In this document: positions 22,731 through 33,844 of the stretch, one piece after another
Layout of the letters: each line of letters opens with the position of its first letter
How positions within the stretch are numbered: position 1 is the stretch's first letter
From: Batrachochytrium dendrobatidis JAM81
Lineage: Eukaryota > Chytridiomycota > Chytridiomycetes > Rhizophydiales
Reading direction: 5' to 3'
Assembly: GCF_000203795.2 (NCBI RefSeq)
Contig: NW_006281113.1
Coordinates: 566,621-630,620, forward strand
DNA: 64,000 nucleotides
Program-made: the position numbers and the translations under genes
Notes under the pieces: model-generated
What the model was told of the DNA's origin: nothing
The model's input: only the letters and a program-made list of their open reading frames with translations
Database searches by the model: none

Positions 22731-23849
22731 AGTTGATCAGCATGTGTCAACTGGCCAATATCGTCAACCTGGTTATACACGCATTTGACATGTGCATTTG
22801 GACAGTAATCATTGTACAATCCAGACTATTGTAAAAAACGGTTAAACTTGTAACTACTGGTTTTCAATTGGTGTCTTGTCAAAACCATGTTACATTGTAG
22901 TGATCTGTTGTAAAAGCATAACCCAATTCAACTATTATAAAATCATCAGCGTTGTATTCTATTAATGGATACCCATTCATACCTGGTTATACCTGGTTAT
23001 ACCCATCTACTGCTCACTTTCTATAGTTTGTATCGTCCTTGCTATTTTTACTGATTTCCTATATTGAATACTTTTACATTTCAACATATCTCGTATCTTG
23101 TATCTGAATAGTGCACAATTATATCGGGTTGCTTGTTTCCAACTCGACATGCTCATGTTTGCGTTATTTTATTGCAACCCATCAATGATCGTACAAGATC
23201 GGCTGTTTATTGTTATAATGGCGGCCATACATTTGAAACTGTCAAGCATTGCAGCACAATATCGCATAATGTTCAATCCGTCTGATACCAATAAAACTGA
23301 TGCTCTGTTGATTGGGTAATATGTCAATCACCAAATGAACAAAAATACGGAATGGTTGATATGTAATCAATATAGCGTCGATTAAATGAGGTTGTTTGAT
23401 ATGACTGGCTGACCACAAAGTACTGATATTTAGTCCAACAATAGTTTGATTAATAAAGTCAAAATATTGAAAGCTAAACGAAAAGCCCATTCCTGAATGT
23501 TGATCGCCCTAGCAATCCTTATATTTCCACTTGTACGGCTTAGCATTCATGTGTTGATTACTAGTTTATCACGTTTTAGGACGCCATTCCTTAAACAGCC
23601 CTGACCATTCGACCAATAGCTTGATGGAAAGCAATATGCTTTGTGCTTTCCATCAAAGCTTGAGCATTTACTACATGATGAAAAGTACAAAGATAACAAG
23701 CAGAGACTACAAAGGTGAGGAACGGCTGAATGGAAAAATATGCTTACTCGATAATATAAACTTGCGTCTACAATAGGGAGTAAGGGCGAACAATAACGCA
23801 AAGTTTCATTTTTTTGGTATTACACTACCAACCTCGATGTCCTATCGAC
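22731..23849 (+). other. Intergenic region, no gene seen
   Basis: About 1.1 kb with no supportable gene. It holds short direct repeats of CCTGGTTATA (22768, then two adjacent copies at about 22982-23003). Confidence 0.4.
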
Positions 23850-23856
23850 TATAAAA
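23850..23856 (+). promoter_or_regulatory. TATA box of the 298-residue secreted protein gene
   Basis: TATAAAA, 62 bp before the ATG at 23912. The mirror copy is at 43966-43972 on the minus strand. Confidence 0.6.
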
Positions 23857-23911
23857 CCCCGCATACTTTCCCAGCAGTTATACTCATAACTGGCTCCGCA
23901 TACTTGATCAA

Positions 23912-24808
23912 ATGAGGTATCTCAACTTTTCTATTCTTGCTACGTTTTTTGCCTTGTCCAGTAGTGTCTATGCCGCTCCACCTGTTCCAGATATAACGGT
24001 TAGCATTCCCGAGGATGAAAACACCCACAATAGACAAGCGTTTATCAATGGATTGATGAATCTGGCAGATTCAGAAATGAAACATATGGGCAAGCTTATG
24101 ATTGATGACACAAAATACGACCCCAATCTTATACAACAATACTATATTACTGATGGTGGTCATACTTATGACAAAAGCGACTATTGGGGACGGGATGCGC
24201 TTGTTCATGTGTTGCTCGAATATATGCCTGATTCACCAAACCTGGATGAGCAGTCTGGAACTCCTGGTACTTCCACTCAACCTGGACTGATTGGCGGACT
24301 TTGGTCAATGATATGGCCTAAAGCAACGACATCAGATGCTTCAAGATCTCTGGAACAAAAAATTGATGATTATCATGCACTGGCCAAGTTGCTTTCTAGC
24401 AAATATCTTTTGTGGATTAAACAAGTAGCGCTGCATTTCGATCAGTTGGATGTTCGATCCACTAGCGCTCCAACATTAAAACTGATCAAAGATTTCAAAC
24501 TGTCTGCTCAAAACCTTGTTAGTGTTTTTGAGAGTGAAGAGGACAATATACAGCATGCTGCCAGAGTACTCAAAAATGGTTCAAAGCTCGGATCGCTCAA
24601 ATTGATCAAAAATATAATGGGCAATCATCAAAAATTCGTTAAAAGTATACTGGATGACATTACAAAACTGATACATGTGTATCTGGCCACCGACCACTAT
24701 CATTTGATTAAACTCAAGCCTATACTTGTTGACTGGTTCAAACTTCACAATACAATGGGTACCAAAGCGGATGCCTTGATTCAAGAGATGGAGTCGACAA
24801 GCCGCTAA
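23912..24808 (+). CDS. Secreted protein of unknown function, 298 residues (copy 1)
   Basis: One exon. The signal peptide is MRYLNFSILATFFALSSSVYA. The mature part is mostly helical: ENTHNRQAFINGLMNLADSEMKHMGKL, then a Tyr/Asp-rich stretch (YYITDGGHTYDKSDYWGRDAL), a Gly/Trp turn (LIGGLWSMIWPK) and a long helix-rich C-terminal half (DDYHALAKLLSSKYLLWIKQVALHFDQL..LVSVFESEEDNIQHAARVLK). It has no cysteine pattern and no recognised domain. The paralogue at 43014-43910 differs at one residue seen (Val 26 here, Gly there, in APP-x-PDIT). Near-identity of the copies means a very recent duplication or ongoing gene conversion. Function is unknown; an effector role is only suggested by secretion and context. 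Confidence 0.8.
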   Translation: MRYLNFSILATFFALSSSVYAAPPVPDITVSIPEDENTHNRQAFINGLMNLADSEMKHMGKLMIDDTKYDPNLIQQYYITDGGHTYDKSDYWGRDALVHVLLEYMPDSPNLDEQSGTPGTSTQPGLIGGLWSMIWPKATTSDASRSLEQKIDDYHALAKLLSSKYLLWIKQVALHFDQLDVRSTSAPTLKLIKDFKLSAQNLVSVFESEEDNIQHAARVLKNGSKLGSLKLIKNIMGNHQKFVKSILDDITKLIHVYLATDHYHLIKLKPILVDWFKLHNTMGTKADALIQEMESTSR

Positions 24809-25065
24809 TAGATTAAATACATGCAGTCATTAAACTACAATTGATTGAAAAAACTGTTGAAAATCACTTGCTAAACAGTGCATGTTTAATAAATCATTCA
24901 TTCTTACAATTTGTATTAGTAGATGTGAATGTGGATTTGGTACTGGTAATTACTGCACGACTAGAATCAGCATATTCAACACCAACATGCCATATTAGGG
25001 TCATATTGATGGTTTTTATTCGGTTGTTGTAAATGTATCAATCATCAAACCTGGTAAAATGGTAT

Positions 25066-27500
25066 GTATGGTATTGGATTGGTGTAATATGATTAGCCAT
25101 TATAGTCGAATATACTATACTTTTACTTGGTAGTAAAGAATGTTGTTGAATAAACAAGTCGCAGTGTTTGCAAGACATATCAAGTGTGAACCATCATGCC
25201 ATTCGTTGCAGTATTATCACAGTTTACTCTTGGTATCACACTTTCAGTTTCAACATTATGCATACTGGATGGGTGATGGATAGATGTCAGCGTAGCTGAT
25301 GACAAAGTCATGTTTTGTCAATGAGTGAACGAATGACTGAGTGACTGATGGCATTTATTGTCATTCGTCCAGATCAAAAACTATTGATACTATGTCGTGC
25401 TTAAAAGTGGAACAAATGACAGATATTGGTAATACATGGTATGGATTGGATACACATGTTTCAAGTGTATCAATCATGGTATGTATTGTTTGAATCCATC
25501 ACTGTATATCTGAATGATCATGTCGATACTGGATGCGCAATATCAACAGTGCAATATGGTATACTGCTACAAGTATATGATGATCCACACTGCGTTAGTA
25601 GTTGATCATATTGCACCAATCGACCAGTATACGATCACTGCATACATCAACATGTGCATAATGACCATATTGTTGGATGGTATTCGACATGTGATATTTG
25701 ACAAACTTGAAACCAATGCGATCCATGTCAAATGTGAATATCAGCTGTACAATATATCAAGTATATTCAGTTTAGTTTTGGTATGCACGAGTATGCACAA
25801 ATATGCAATATATAATGTGCTGTGCTGTATTGAAACATACAAGTGTCGGTGTACAATATGATCAGATACAATGCCAAATATCAAATATCAATTTCATTTA
25901 TTACAAGCAAAAATACAATAGACACGGTCAAAACCAATTCAGATCAGCACTCGAATCAATCGGATGAATCAGGTGGATTTTTTAGATCTGGATCGACCCA
26001 GGAATGACCCAAATCTATTCCCAAAACTGGAAGATTCTGCCTGTGAACTGGATAAAGTTTTGGAAGTTGATCGAGTGAGACGTAGTGTAGGTATTTCATC
26101 TAATGGTGGGTATTGAGTGTCAGGATCTTCCACGAACTCGCTACATGAAGGGATATTCTTATAGCCTTGTCGAGCCATTTTACACTTTCTAGGTCTTCTC
26201 ATTACGCGGCTACACGATACCATGGGCGATTCTTTCAGCATTTCATTTTGTAATTTACTGATGTAAGCTGCAATTTCAGGATTTGATTCAAGGAGTCTTA
26301 TGCGAGTAGCAACTGTTGGAATATTTGGAGTTTCCTTGAAAAAGGTATGTACAATTGCTGATTGAACGTTCCACAACTTGGAAAACAACTTATCACACAA
26401 TGCACTGTGCTTCAGATGTTTGTCTTTAAGCTTGTCAAGTTTGTGAGATTGCTTTTCAAGTTCAAGTTGAAACTTTTCGAGTGAGTCTTTATATCCTAAA
26501 TTGCCATTGCCTTGCTTAGATTTCTGTATCAACTTGTGATATCTTTCATTTAGCATAGCTACTCGTTTCTCTTGAACTTCAGTCTCCTTTTTTAGCAAGT
26601 CGTATACTCTTCTTGCTCTCTCATGAGTTTCCTTCTTTTGCAAGTATTTTTTGATCAGACATTTGTTTCCAACTGAGAATATACTTTTGTAAAAAAAGTA
26701 TCCATCACCTAGACTGGAAACTGTTGAAGTGCTAGCATCGGTACTTGTAGTTGCACTAGGATTGACTGGGTTGGCTGTAGTGACCGAACAAGCCAACAGG
26801 ATTGATGACAATACTGTGACTGCGAGTTTCATTGTATTGGTTTGTATTGGTCAAACACGTTGTATATGGCTGATTGACAGGTCGGTTTGGATTGTATTTA
26901 TGCCATTGAATGGATAGATTAAAAGCATGCCGGATGACCGTTTTAGGGATTTGTGTTGTCAGGGTTAATGGTGATTTGTCACCAATCTCAAACTTTAAAG
27001 GGTTACTCCTTTATATAATAGCCGCAATTCTTGGTTGAACCGCTTCTTGACTGTACATTCAAGTATCATATGGTTGATTGTGCAGCTTTACACTCTCATC
27101 CACCCTAAAAAGGGTTAGTATGCCACAATATGAACAGGTATGTACATGCTCAAACAAGACTATATGCAACTGAATGTCACTCAGTTGTTGGATGGTCATC
27201 AATATGTGTTGTGGTTGACATGATTCAAACATGTGGTTTGGTGATGCTTTGCATTCAACTCGACACGGTCAGTCATGATCAGTATTGACCGAGTCGATAT
27301 AATGCAGTTCATGTTGCAACCACAATGTCACATTGATGATCAATGACTTGCAACTGTTGTGTTGGCATTGCATGTTGTAGATATATCAATATCGATTGTC
27401 ACTATATAGCTGTATCAACCACACATTATGATCATATGTCATGATTGACTCGTATTCTGGATTGGTGCACTCATTCCATTACATTGCATTACATCACTCG
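25066..27500 (-). repeat. Repeat unit B (carries secreted-protein gene B)
   Basis: Direct repeat of unit A. The 3' flank (25066-25850) matches 20267-21060 almost base for base, and the upstream region (26833-27500) matches 22051-22730. Between them, the coding body is different from A. B ends in CATTACATCACTCG, as A does. Confidence 0.8.
25969..26832 (-). CDS. Secreted coiled-coil protein, leader-conserved family, member B
   Basis: 287 residues, one exon. The first 37 residues (MKLAVTVLSSILLACS...STDASTST) are identical to member A. After that the protein is unrelated to A over most of its length: VSSLGDGYFFYKSIFSVGNKCLIKKYLQKKETHERARRVYDLLKKETEVQEKRV, a Lys/Glu-rich helix (KFQLELEKQSHKLDKLKDKHLKHS), a segment with cysteines (VSCSRVMRRPRKCKMARQ..IPSCSEF) and a basic tail (GRSRSKKST). 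The short tract LLKKETEVQEK is shared with member C but not A, also at DNA level. Function is unknown; secretion is well supported. Confidence 0.78.
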   Translation of the reverse strand: MKLAVTVLSSILLACSVTTANPVNPSATTSTDASTSTVSSLGDGYFFYKSIFSVGNKCLIKKYLQKKETHERARRVYDLLKKETEVQEKRVAMLNERYHKLIQKSKQGNGNLGYKDSLEKFQLELEKQSHKLDKLKDKHLKHSALCDKLFSKLWNVQSAIVHTFFKETPNIPTVATRIRLLESNPEIAAYISKLQNEMLKESPMVSCSRVMRRPRKCKMARQGYKNIPSCSEFVEDPDTQYPPLDEIPTLRLTRSTSKTLSSSQAESSSFGNRFGSFLGRSRSKKST

Positions 27501-28384
27501 ACAACTACAACAATCGATATCAACCATATTGAGTGAGTTGATATATTGCATCAACACCAGATATACGATATCAACAGTGCAGTATGGTATATTGCTACAA
27601 GTATATAATGGTCCACACTGTGTTAGTGGTTAATCATATTGCACTGATCGACCAGTATACGATCACTGGATACACCACACGTTGGTGTTTACCACTGTAT
27701 ATGTGATGTATATTGGTTATAGTGCATGATATCAACGAGTTTATGCATACTGCTTACACCACACACACCACACACATCAAACCGACTCAGTGATATGCAA
27801 GTGTTGTGGCTTGACCAAATCACAATCACCCATATTGTCGACTGTCTAACTCGTTGATATTCAAACCGTGCCATCACTGGTCACAATATAATGGTTGACT
27901 GGTTCGTTTGATTGACCTGACATTGACACTTTTTAAACCTCGACTTGATTCATCAACTTGGATATTCATATAATATTGGGTTTGTATCATCACGTTGGAC
28001 TCGTTATCAAACACCTTGATGTGTCCATGCAACACAAACTCGATATACACACATTGGTTACTGTTTGACATGACTGGGCGATCATCAATACCAGACAATG
28101 CAGCTGTATTAGTTGCATGATACAATCAATCATGGTTGGCTCATCACCATCAAATATTAAATGTTGATCACGTATACATTGATTTGTAATTGCATGGTTC
28201 GTTGGCAATACACACTATGATATGATTGACAACCGTAGTCTCCAACAGTGTTCAATATCAGTATAACTGTTTGCTGGACAAGTTGTTGATTTGCAGTAAT
28301 CAGATGTGTATCACCTGTAAAATTTGATGTAATTGACGGGTTGTAGCCGCTAGCCAACAAGCATCGAAATACTGAATTTTGCTC
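27501..28384 (+). other. Intergenic region, no gene seen
   Basis: About 0.9 kb, AT-rich with abundant TG/CA and few CG dinucleotides. No coding product was recognised. Confidence 0.4.
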
Positions 28385-28406
28385 TTTACGTGAATACGGC
28401 TACAAT
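28385..28406 (-). repeat. Copy of the dispersed 22-bp motif, upstream of the P5-ATPase gene
   Basis: TTTACGTGAATACGGCTACA, oriented like the right terminus of the element at 33131-33530. It lies 98 bp before the ATPase ATG. No matching left terminus was seen nearby. Confidence 0.5.
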
Positions 28407-28503
28407 TAGACGCCATCATTGATTCGTAGACCAATACAACCAACGCTTATTTTGATTTATCGCAGCTACTTTTTATATCCAGAATAAACTAATAATCGAC
28501 TAT

Positions 28504-31500
28504 ATGCTGATGGGTAACTCTGCCACCGCCTGGTTTGGGTCATCCATTACTACCGCCTATATATTCACTGTGCTCGTTTGTGATTTACTGGGTAGTGGTT
28601 TTATGCATGTAGAAGCCAAACCTTTACATGCTGGTAAGTCTATAGTATACTGTCATGTTGCATCCAATACCACTAGGTTTAGAGTGCAATGACTAGCCAT
28701 TCGTTGGATTAGTGATCGACTCCACTTGTAAATATCCACGCGACTGTAATTGCCAGAAATCAGCCTCGCTGATGGACAGGCATTTATCAATATGTGCTAG
28801 ACTCGAGCATGGTATATACCCATTGCATATATCAGTTACTGATGCATTTGCTTGTAATTAGTGAATCAATTCGATCTCAACGGCAATGTCTGTCCATTGC
28901 CACTTAGATACTCGCAGTTGTGTCCTGTACTCTGTGTCAAGGATATTGCTCTATGTCCAGCCTTGGTGCAGCCTGCAGCATGTCCTTCTGGCCAATTCTA
29001 TTGTCAAGACGGCCAATGCCATGCTGGCAATTCACTTTCTGCTGCCTGTCCTGCATCTATGGCGTCAGTCTGTAGTTGCGGCAGCGATGCATTTGCATCA
29101 GTCATCTCTCCTGTGCAATCCTCTGGCAGCACTTTGTTTCCATGCTCTCCGACCCAGCCCAGAGTCAATGTCAAGGTCTGGTCAAACTCTTCTGCTACAA
29201 TGGATGAAAACCCCGCTGGGGACACTGACCTTGCATTGGCCTGTGCGACTGCTCTTGGCTTGGACACTGGAAGTATTCCTGCCAACATCACAACCCCATT
29301 CTTCAAGCAGTGTCTGCTCACTGCAAAGGTTTTGGCCATGAACGAACCCGAGTTTGTTATTTTCTTTGGCTTTATTGTTGTTCAGTCGATCATATTGGTC
29401 TTGTTTCAGATTTATCGTAGCGTTCGTTCGACTGTAAGCAAATACACGTTTTGGATCGACTATTTGGCTAATGTCCAATATTAACTTGAACTGCTATTTA
29501 TACTCAATAGTCGTCACATATATCTACATCTGGTAGCAGCAAGCAAACTACAGTGTTTGAAAGCGGTTTGGAAATGGAGAGCGTAATTCCCTCTTTCAAG
29601 TCAACTGCTAAACTCGCTCCTAACAATATCAAGTTTTCTGGCTACCGACACGATCCGCTAGGCACTTTGGTTTTGGCTACTGTGGTCATCTCAAGCTTTG
29701 TATGGCTAGGAATAATGTCAATCATCATTGGAGACTATTACCAAGTATTTTCTGGGTACAGTTATCGCGGCACTCAAATGATTTTTGGAGACCACGATAA
29801 TCTGTCTCGTATTTTTATCGTATTATGGCATATCATGACCATTTGGTATGTTACCCTTCAAATCAACTCTGCATGGCTTCAGACTTACTTCAAGACTCGT
29901 GCACCACTTACTCGTGCTACCCATGTGCTGGTAGAAAAGGAAATTCCTTGTGCTGTTCAGTTTAGTGACGCTGGAAAATGGGTACTTCTTATGCAACGAT
30001 TTGAAAAAACCCTTCAGAGAATGACAAAAACCGATCGGGCCATCAAACTCACTCGTGTCAAATACACTACCAATGGTCGTAAATACATCGAGTTTGAATG
30101 TGTTCGATATGTCATGGATTCAGCTACTGGATCATTTGAGCCATATTCATTTAATATCGGACCAAAGTGTTCTGACTTGGTGTTTGGAAAAGAACAAGCA
30201 AATGGATTGCCATCTACAGAGGCAGAGCGTCGAGTGGAGCTTTGTGGACCCAACGAAATTGTGTTTAAAATCGACACATTTGCTCGTGGTCTCATCAAGG
30301 AGTTTACTGGCATTTTCTACATTTACCAGCTGATGATGCTTCTTATTTGGTATTACTATGCCTACTATTACATGGGCATTGTTCTTACCATTGTTATTAT
30401 TGCATCTGGTATTGTCAAGATTATTGTATCCACAAAGTCACAACAACGAGTTCTTGAAATGGCCACTTTTCATGGCCGTGCAAAAGTCTTCCGCGACGGC
30501 ATATGGACTCGGGTAGATTGCTCAAACTTGGTTCCTGGTGATGTGATTGAAATTGAAGCGTCCCATAACGAATTATCAGTCGATTGTGTACTTGTCAAGG
30601 GACAAGTTGTTGCTGACGAGTCTTCTTTGACTGGCGAGGCTCTTCCTGTTGCCAAGTTTCCCATCAAAAACATAGATCGAGTCTATAATCGCGAAGAGTC
30701 TGAAAAAACCAACACATTGATTGCTGGCTGCCATATTCTAGAGGCTCGTCCAGATGTCGAAGGCGAATCGGTCATGGCAATTATTCTTGCTACTGGTGCC
30801 TCCACCTCCAAAGGCAGTCTTGTCAAGGACATTCTTTATCCTATGCCCATTTCGTTTATTTTTCTAGAGCACCTAAAGATTGTTATCCCCATGCTTGCTA
30901 TTTGGGGTGTGGTGATGCTTTTCTTGTCCATGGCAATGCTAGGTTCAGCCACTGCCGATGCCTGGTTTTATGGAATGATTACAATTTCTCAAATTCTATC
31001 TCCATTGCTACCTGCTGTTCTTGTTATTGGTCAAAGCATTGCAGCGGATCGTCTACGTGCCCAAGGCATCATGTGTGTTGATCTTGCTCGCATTACGCTT
31101 GCTGGAAAAGTCAAGGTGTTTTGTTTTGACAAGACTGGCACGCTCACCAAAGAAGGTTTGGATTTCCTTGGCACTCATGCAATTGACAAAGACAAGGCCG
31201 AGTTTAAAGTAGTCAAAACCGAGTTTGAGTCATTTGACGATGAGATGAAACAAGCCATGCTCTGCTGTCATTCCCTATCAATGGTTGGATCTCAGCACGT
31301 TGGAAATTTTGTTGATATTGAAATGTTCAAGGCTACTGCAGCTGTGTTGGATACACGATCTGGTAGTACAACTATGATTATTCCCAATAGAATTTCCGAC
31401 AACATCAACACCATGCATATTCTTAAACGGTTTGAATTTGTTCACTCGCACGCCTACATGTCTGTTGTTGCAATGAATACCGTTACCAACAGAATCACAG

Positions 31501-33125
31501 TGTATATCAAGGGATCGTTTGAAAAGGTGCAGGAATTGGTCAACCCATTTACACTTCCTGCCAACTTTGAAGCGGTTTCCAAGAGTCACTCGAGTACAGG
31601 ATGCTATGTTCTTGCAATTGCTAGACGTGAATTACCAGAAGGAACACTTGCTGCAGACTTGCATACGTGGACTCGTGAGCAGTTTGAGTATGGTGCAGAT
31701 ATGGTTGGACTTTTGCTGTTTCGTAACCAACTTAAACCAGATACTGTCACTGCCTTGGAAGAACTGCGTGGAGGTGGCTGTCGTGTTGTTATGATTACAG
31801 GTGATCATGTCAATACTGGCATTCATATTGCTCAAACTAGTGGCATGATTTGTCAAGATTGGCAAGGAGTAGACCCTATTGTTGCTCTTGGTGATGTTGA
31901 CAAGAGTCAGGACACTGTTCACTGGACACTGGTAGGCAGTGACAAGCGTATTAGTAGGTCTGAGCTTGAAAACATGCTTGGTCAGTCCAGATCTGGTCTT
32001 CAGCCCGTTGAACTTGCTGTCACGGGCAAAGCATTCAATATGCTTGTCCGCGATGGATTCATGAACGAGTACCTCTTTGAAACGCGTGTTTTTGCTCGTA
32101 TGAGCCCTGAAGATAAAGTTCAATGTGTTCGTCTGCATATGACCCATTGCATTACAGCCATGTGTGGTGACGGAGGTAACGATGCAGGTGCACTCAAGGC
32201 TTCTCATGCTGGTGTTTCACTTTCCGAAGCAAAATCATCAGTTGTCTCCCATTTCTCATCTCGTAACCGCTCAATTCATTCGTGTGTCAATCTCCTCAAA
32301 GAAGCTCGTTGTTCACTGGATGTTTCTTTTGCCTCGTACAAGTACTTGATCATGTATGGTGAAATTTTGGCATTTGTTGGGTTGATTCAGTATTACTTTG
32401 TAGTCAATATGAGTCAAGCCATGTGGATCTTGATTGATGGTATCACCATTCCCATCAGTTGGGCACTCACCATGTCCAAACCCTCTCGTCGATTGGTAAA
32501 CTCTCGCCCAACAGCACGTCTACTTGGATTTGAAACCATTGCATCAATTGTTGGTCAAATTTTCATCAACATTATCATTTTGGTGATTGCAACTGCTTTA
32601 CTTTTCAAACAATCGTTTTTAAAATGTAGCGAGTTTGACGGAAACAAGGCCGATATGCGTAGATGGTGGGAGCTTGCAGACAATTTTGAGGGCGAAGTAA
32701 CTGGTCTTATCACAGCATTTCAAATCATTCATGCATCAGCAGCGTTTAATCTTGGATCTAAATATCGAAATGGATTCATGATGAATCGTCCATTTTTCAT
32801 GGTCTACGGTCTGGTGTTTGGCGTGATATCTTACATTACCTTGGCAAATCCCAACTGGCTTGGATGTGTGTTTCACATCAACTGTGGAACCAAGGATGCG
32901 ATTGCAGAAATTGGATACACTGTTAATTTCCAGCTTCCCGAACAGTATTTTGCCCTCGCAGGACACAATGTCATGCCCTTTAGTTTTAGAATGGTTGTAT
33001 GGGGATTGGCGGTCATTAATCTGGTGTTATTGATGTGCTGGGAGGGTATTGTCATACTTGGCCCAGTGAGAAGATATTTTATGAGAAGATTTCCTCAAAA
33101 ACGCACTGTCCAACTTAGAGTTTAA
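28504..33125 (+). CDS. P5B-type (ATP13A2-like) P-type ATPase with Cys-rich N-terminal domain
   Basis: Exons 28504-28633, 28862-29433 and 29511-33125 give 1438 residues. P-type ATPase marks: TGEA (from 608, in VADESSLTGEALPV), phosphorylated Asp 774 in CFDKTGTLT, MITGDHVNTGIHIA, and GDGGNDAGALKASHAGVSLSEA (from 1120). The last motif and the segment around it are typical of P5B pumps, which move polyamines out of late endosomes/vacuoles. Before TM4 the sequence is LSPLLPAVLVIGQS, a variant of the P5B PPALP motif. The unusual part is the N-terminus: a signal-anchor-like start (TTAYIFTVLVCDLLGSGF), then about 150 residues rich in cysteine (CPLPLRYSQLCPVLC.., CPSGQFYCQDGQCHAG, CSCGS) and a TM (FVIFFGFIVVQSIILVLFQIY). 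Substrate is inferred only. Confidence 0.88.
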
Positions 33126-33130
33126 GCTTT

Positions 33131-33530
33131 TTACAGTCGTATTCACGTAAAATGAAGCACCTTTCTATATTTATCTTGGGATATATAATGGTTGAATACT
33201 TGTATTTTACTACTGGAAATTGATTGTTTTTTATCAAGTTCTGTTGTATTCTAAAAACTCGCAAATGCGTTTCAATTCAAGAAAATATTTCAGGAATGCA
33301 ACTGTTTTATGCAATCACCCAATGTTTGAAGGTTGAAAAGATGTCAAATATGTGGAATGTGTTGGAACAGAAATGTAAACATTCGCTCTGTATTTCTGTA
33401 CAAGAATGAGCACAACAATTAGTGAATTAAAGTTTATAAAACAATATTGTCCAGTAAAATTGGCACCAATCAAACATGACTTGCTTATCATGTATTTTGA
33501 TATTTTATTTTACGTGAATACGGTTGTAAA
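33131..33530 (+). mobile_element. MITE-like element, complete, with terminal inverted repeats
   Basis: 400 bp, starting 6 bp after the ATPase stop. The left end TTTACAGTCGTATTCACGTA (+AAATG) and the right end (reverse complement) TTTACAACCGTATTCACGTA (+AAATA) match at 22-23 of 25 positions. There is no coding capacity. No clear target-site duplication was seen. The left terminus is internally palindromic at its ends (TTTAC..GTAAA). A related incomplete copy is at 18946. Confidence 0.65.
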
Positions 33531-33844
33531 TAATTACGAATCTAAGCTTTTCTGAATGAGCTGTACTTTTAAAATCAATTCAAATGATAATACCGTATTT
33601 ATTCAAAAATAGACTGACAGTGATAAGTGATATGTCTAGCTTGTATTACTGGTGCATTACATGCATGAAATTGATTATCCGAAATCAGCAATTTAAACTA
33701 AGCTCAATCACTGGGTATACATTGAAGTATGGTGTTTGATAATATGCTATGATTGATTCTGCTGTATATCGTATTGAGAACATGATCGTGTATAATTAAT
33801 GTTATTAGAAATATTTGTAATTATTGAATCATATTAAATATGTT
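33531..33844 (+). other. Intergenic region, no gene seen
   Basis: 314 AT-rich bases between the MITE-like element and repeat unit C. No product or repeat was recognised. Confidence 0.4.

Larger units (their letters stand above)
23812..24992 (+). repeat. Inverted duplication, copy 1
   Basis: About 1.18 kb found again in reverse orientation at 42830-44016. It contains the whole gene at 23912-24808 with its TATA box and 180 bp of 3' flank. The copies differ at only a handful of bases. The match ends at CAACACCAACATGCCA; beyond that the two loci are unrelated. Confidence 0.85.

Noticed and set aside
20267..27500. Repeat units A and B as LTRs of one large element
   Set aside because: They are direct repeats, but each contains a complete secreted-protein gene, lacks TG..CA termini, and the DNA between them holds no reverse transcriptase or integrase.
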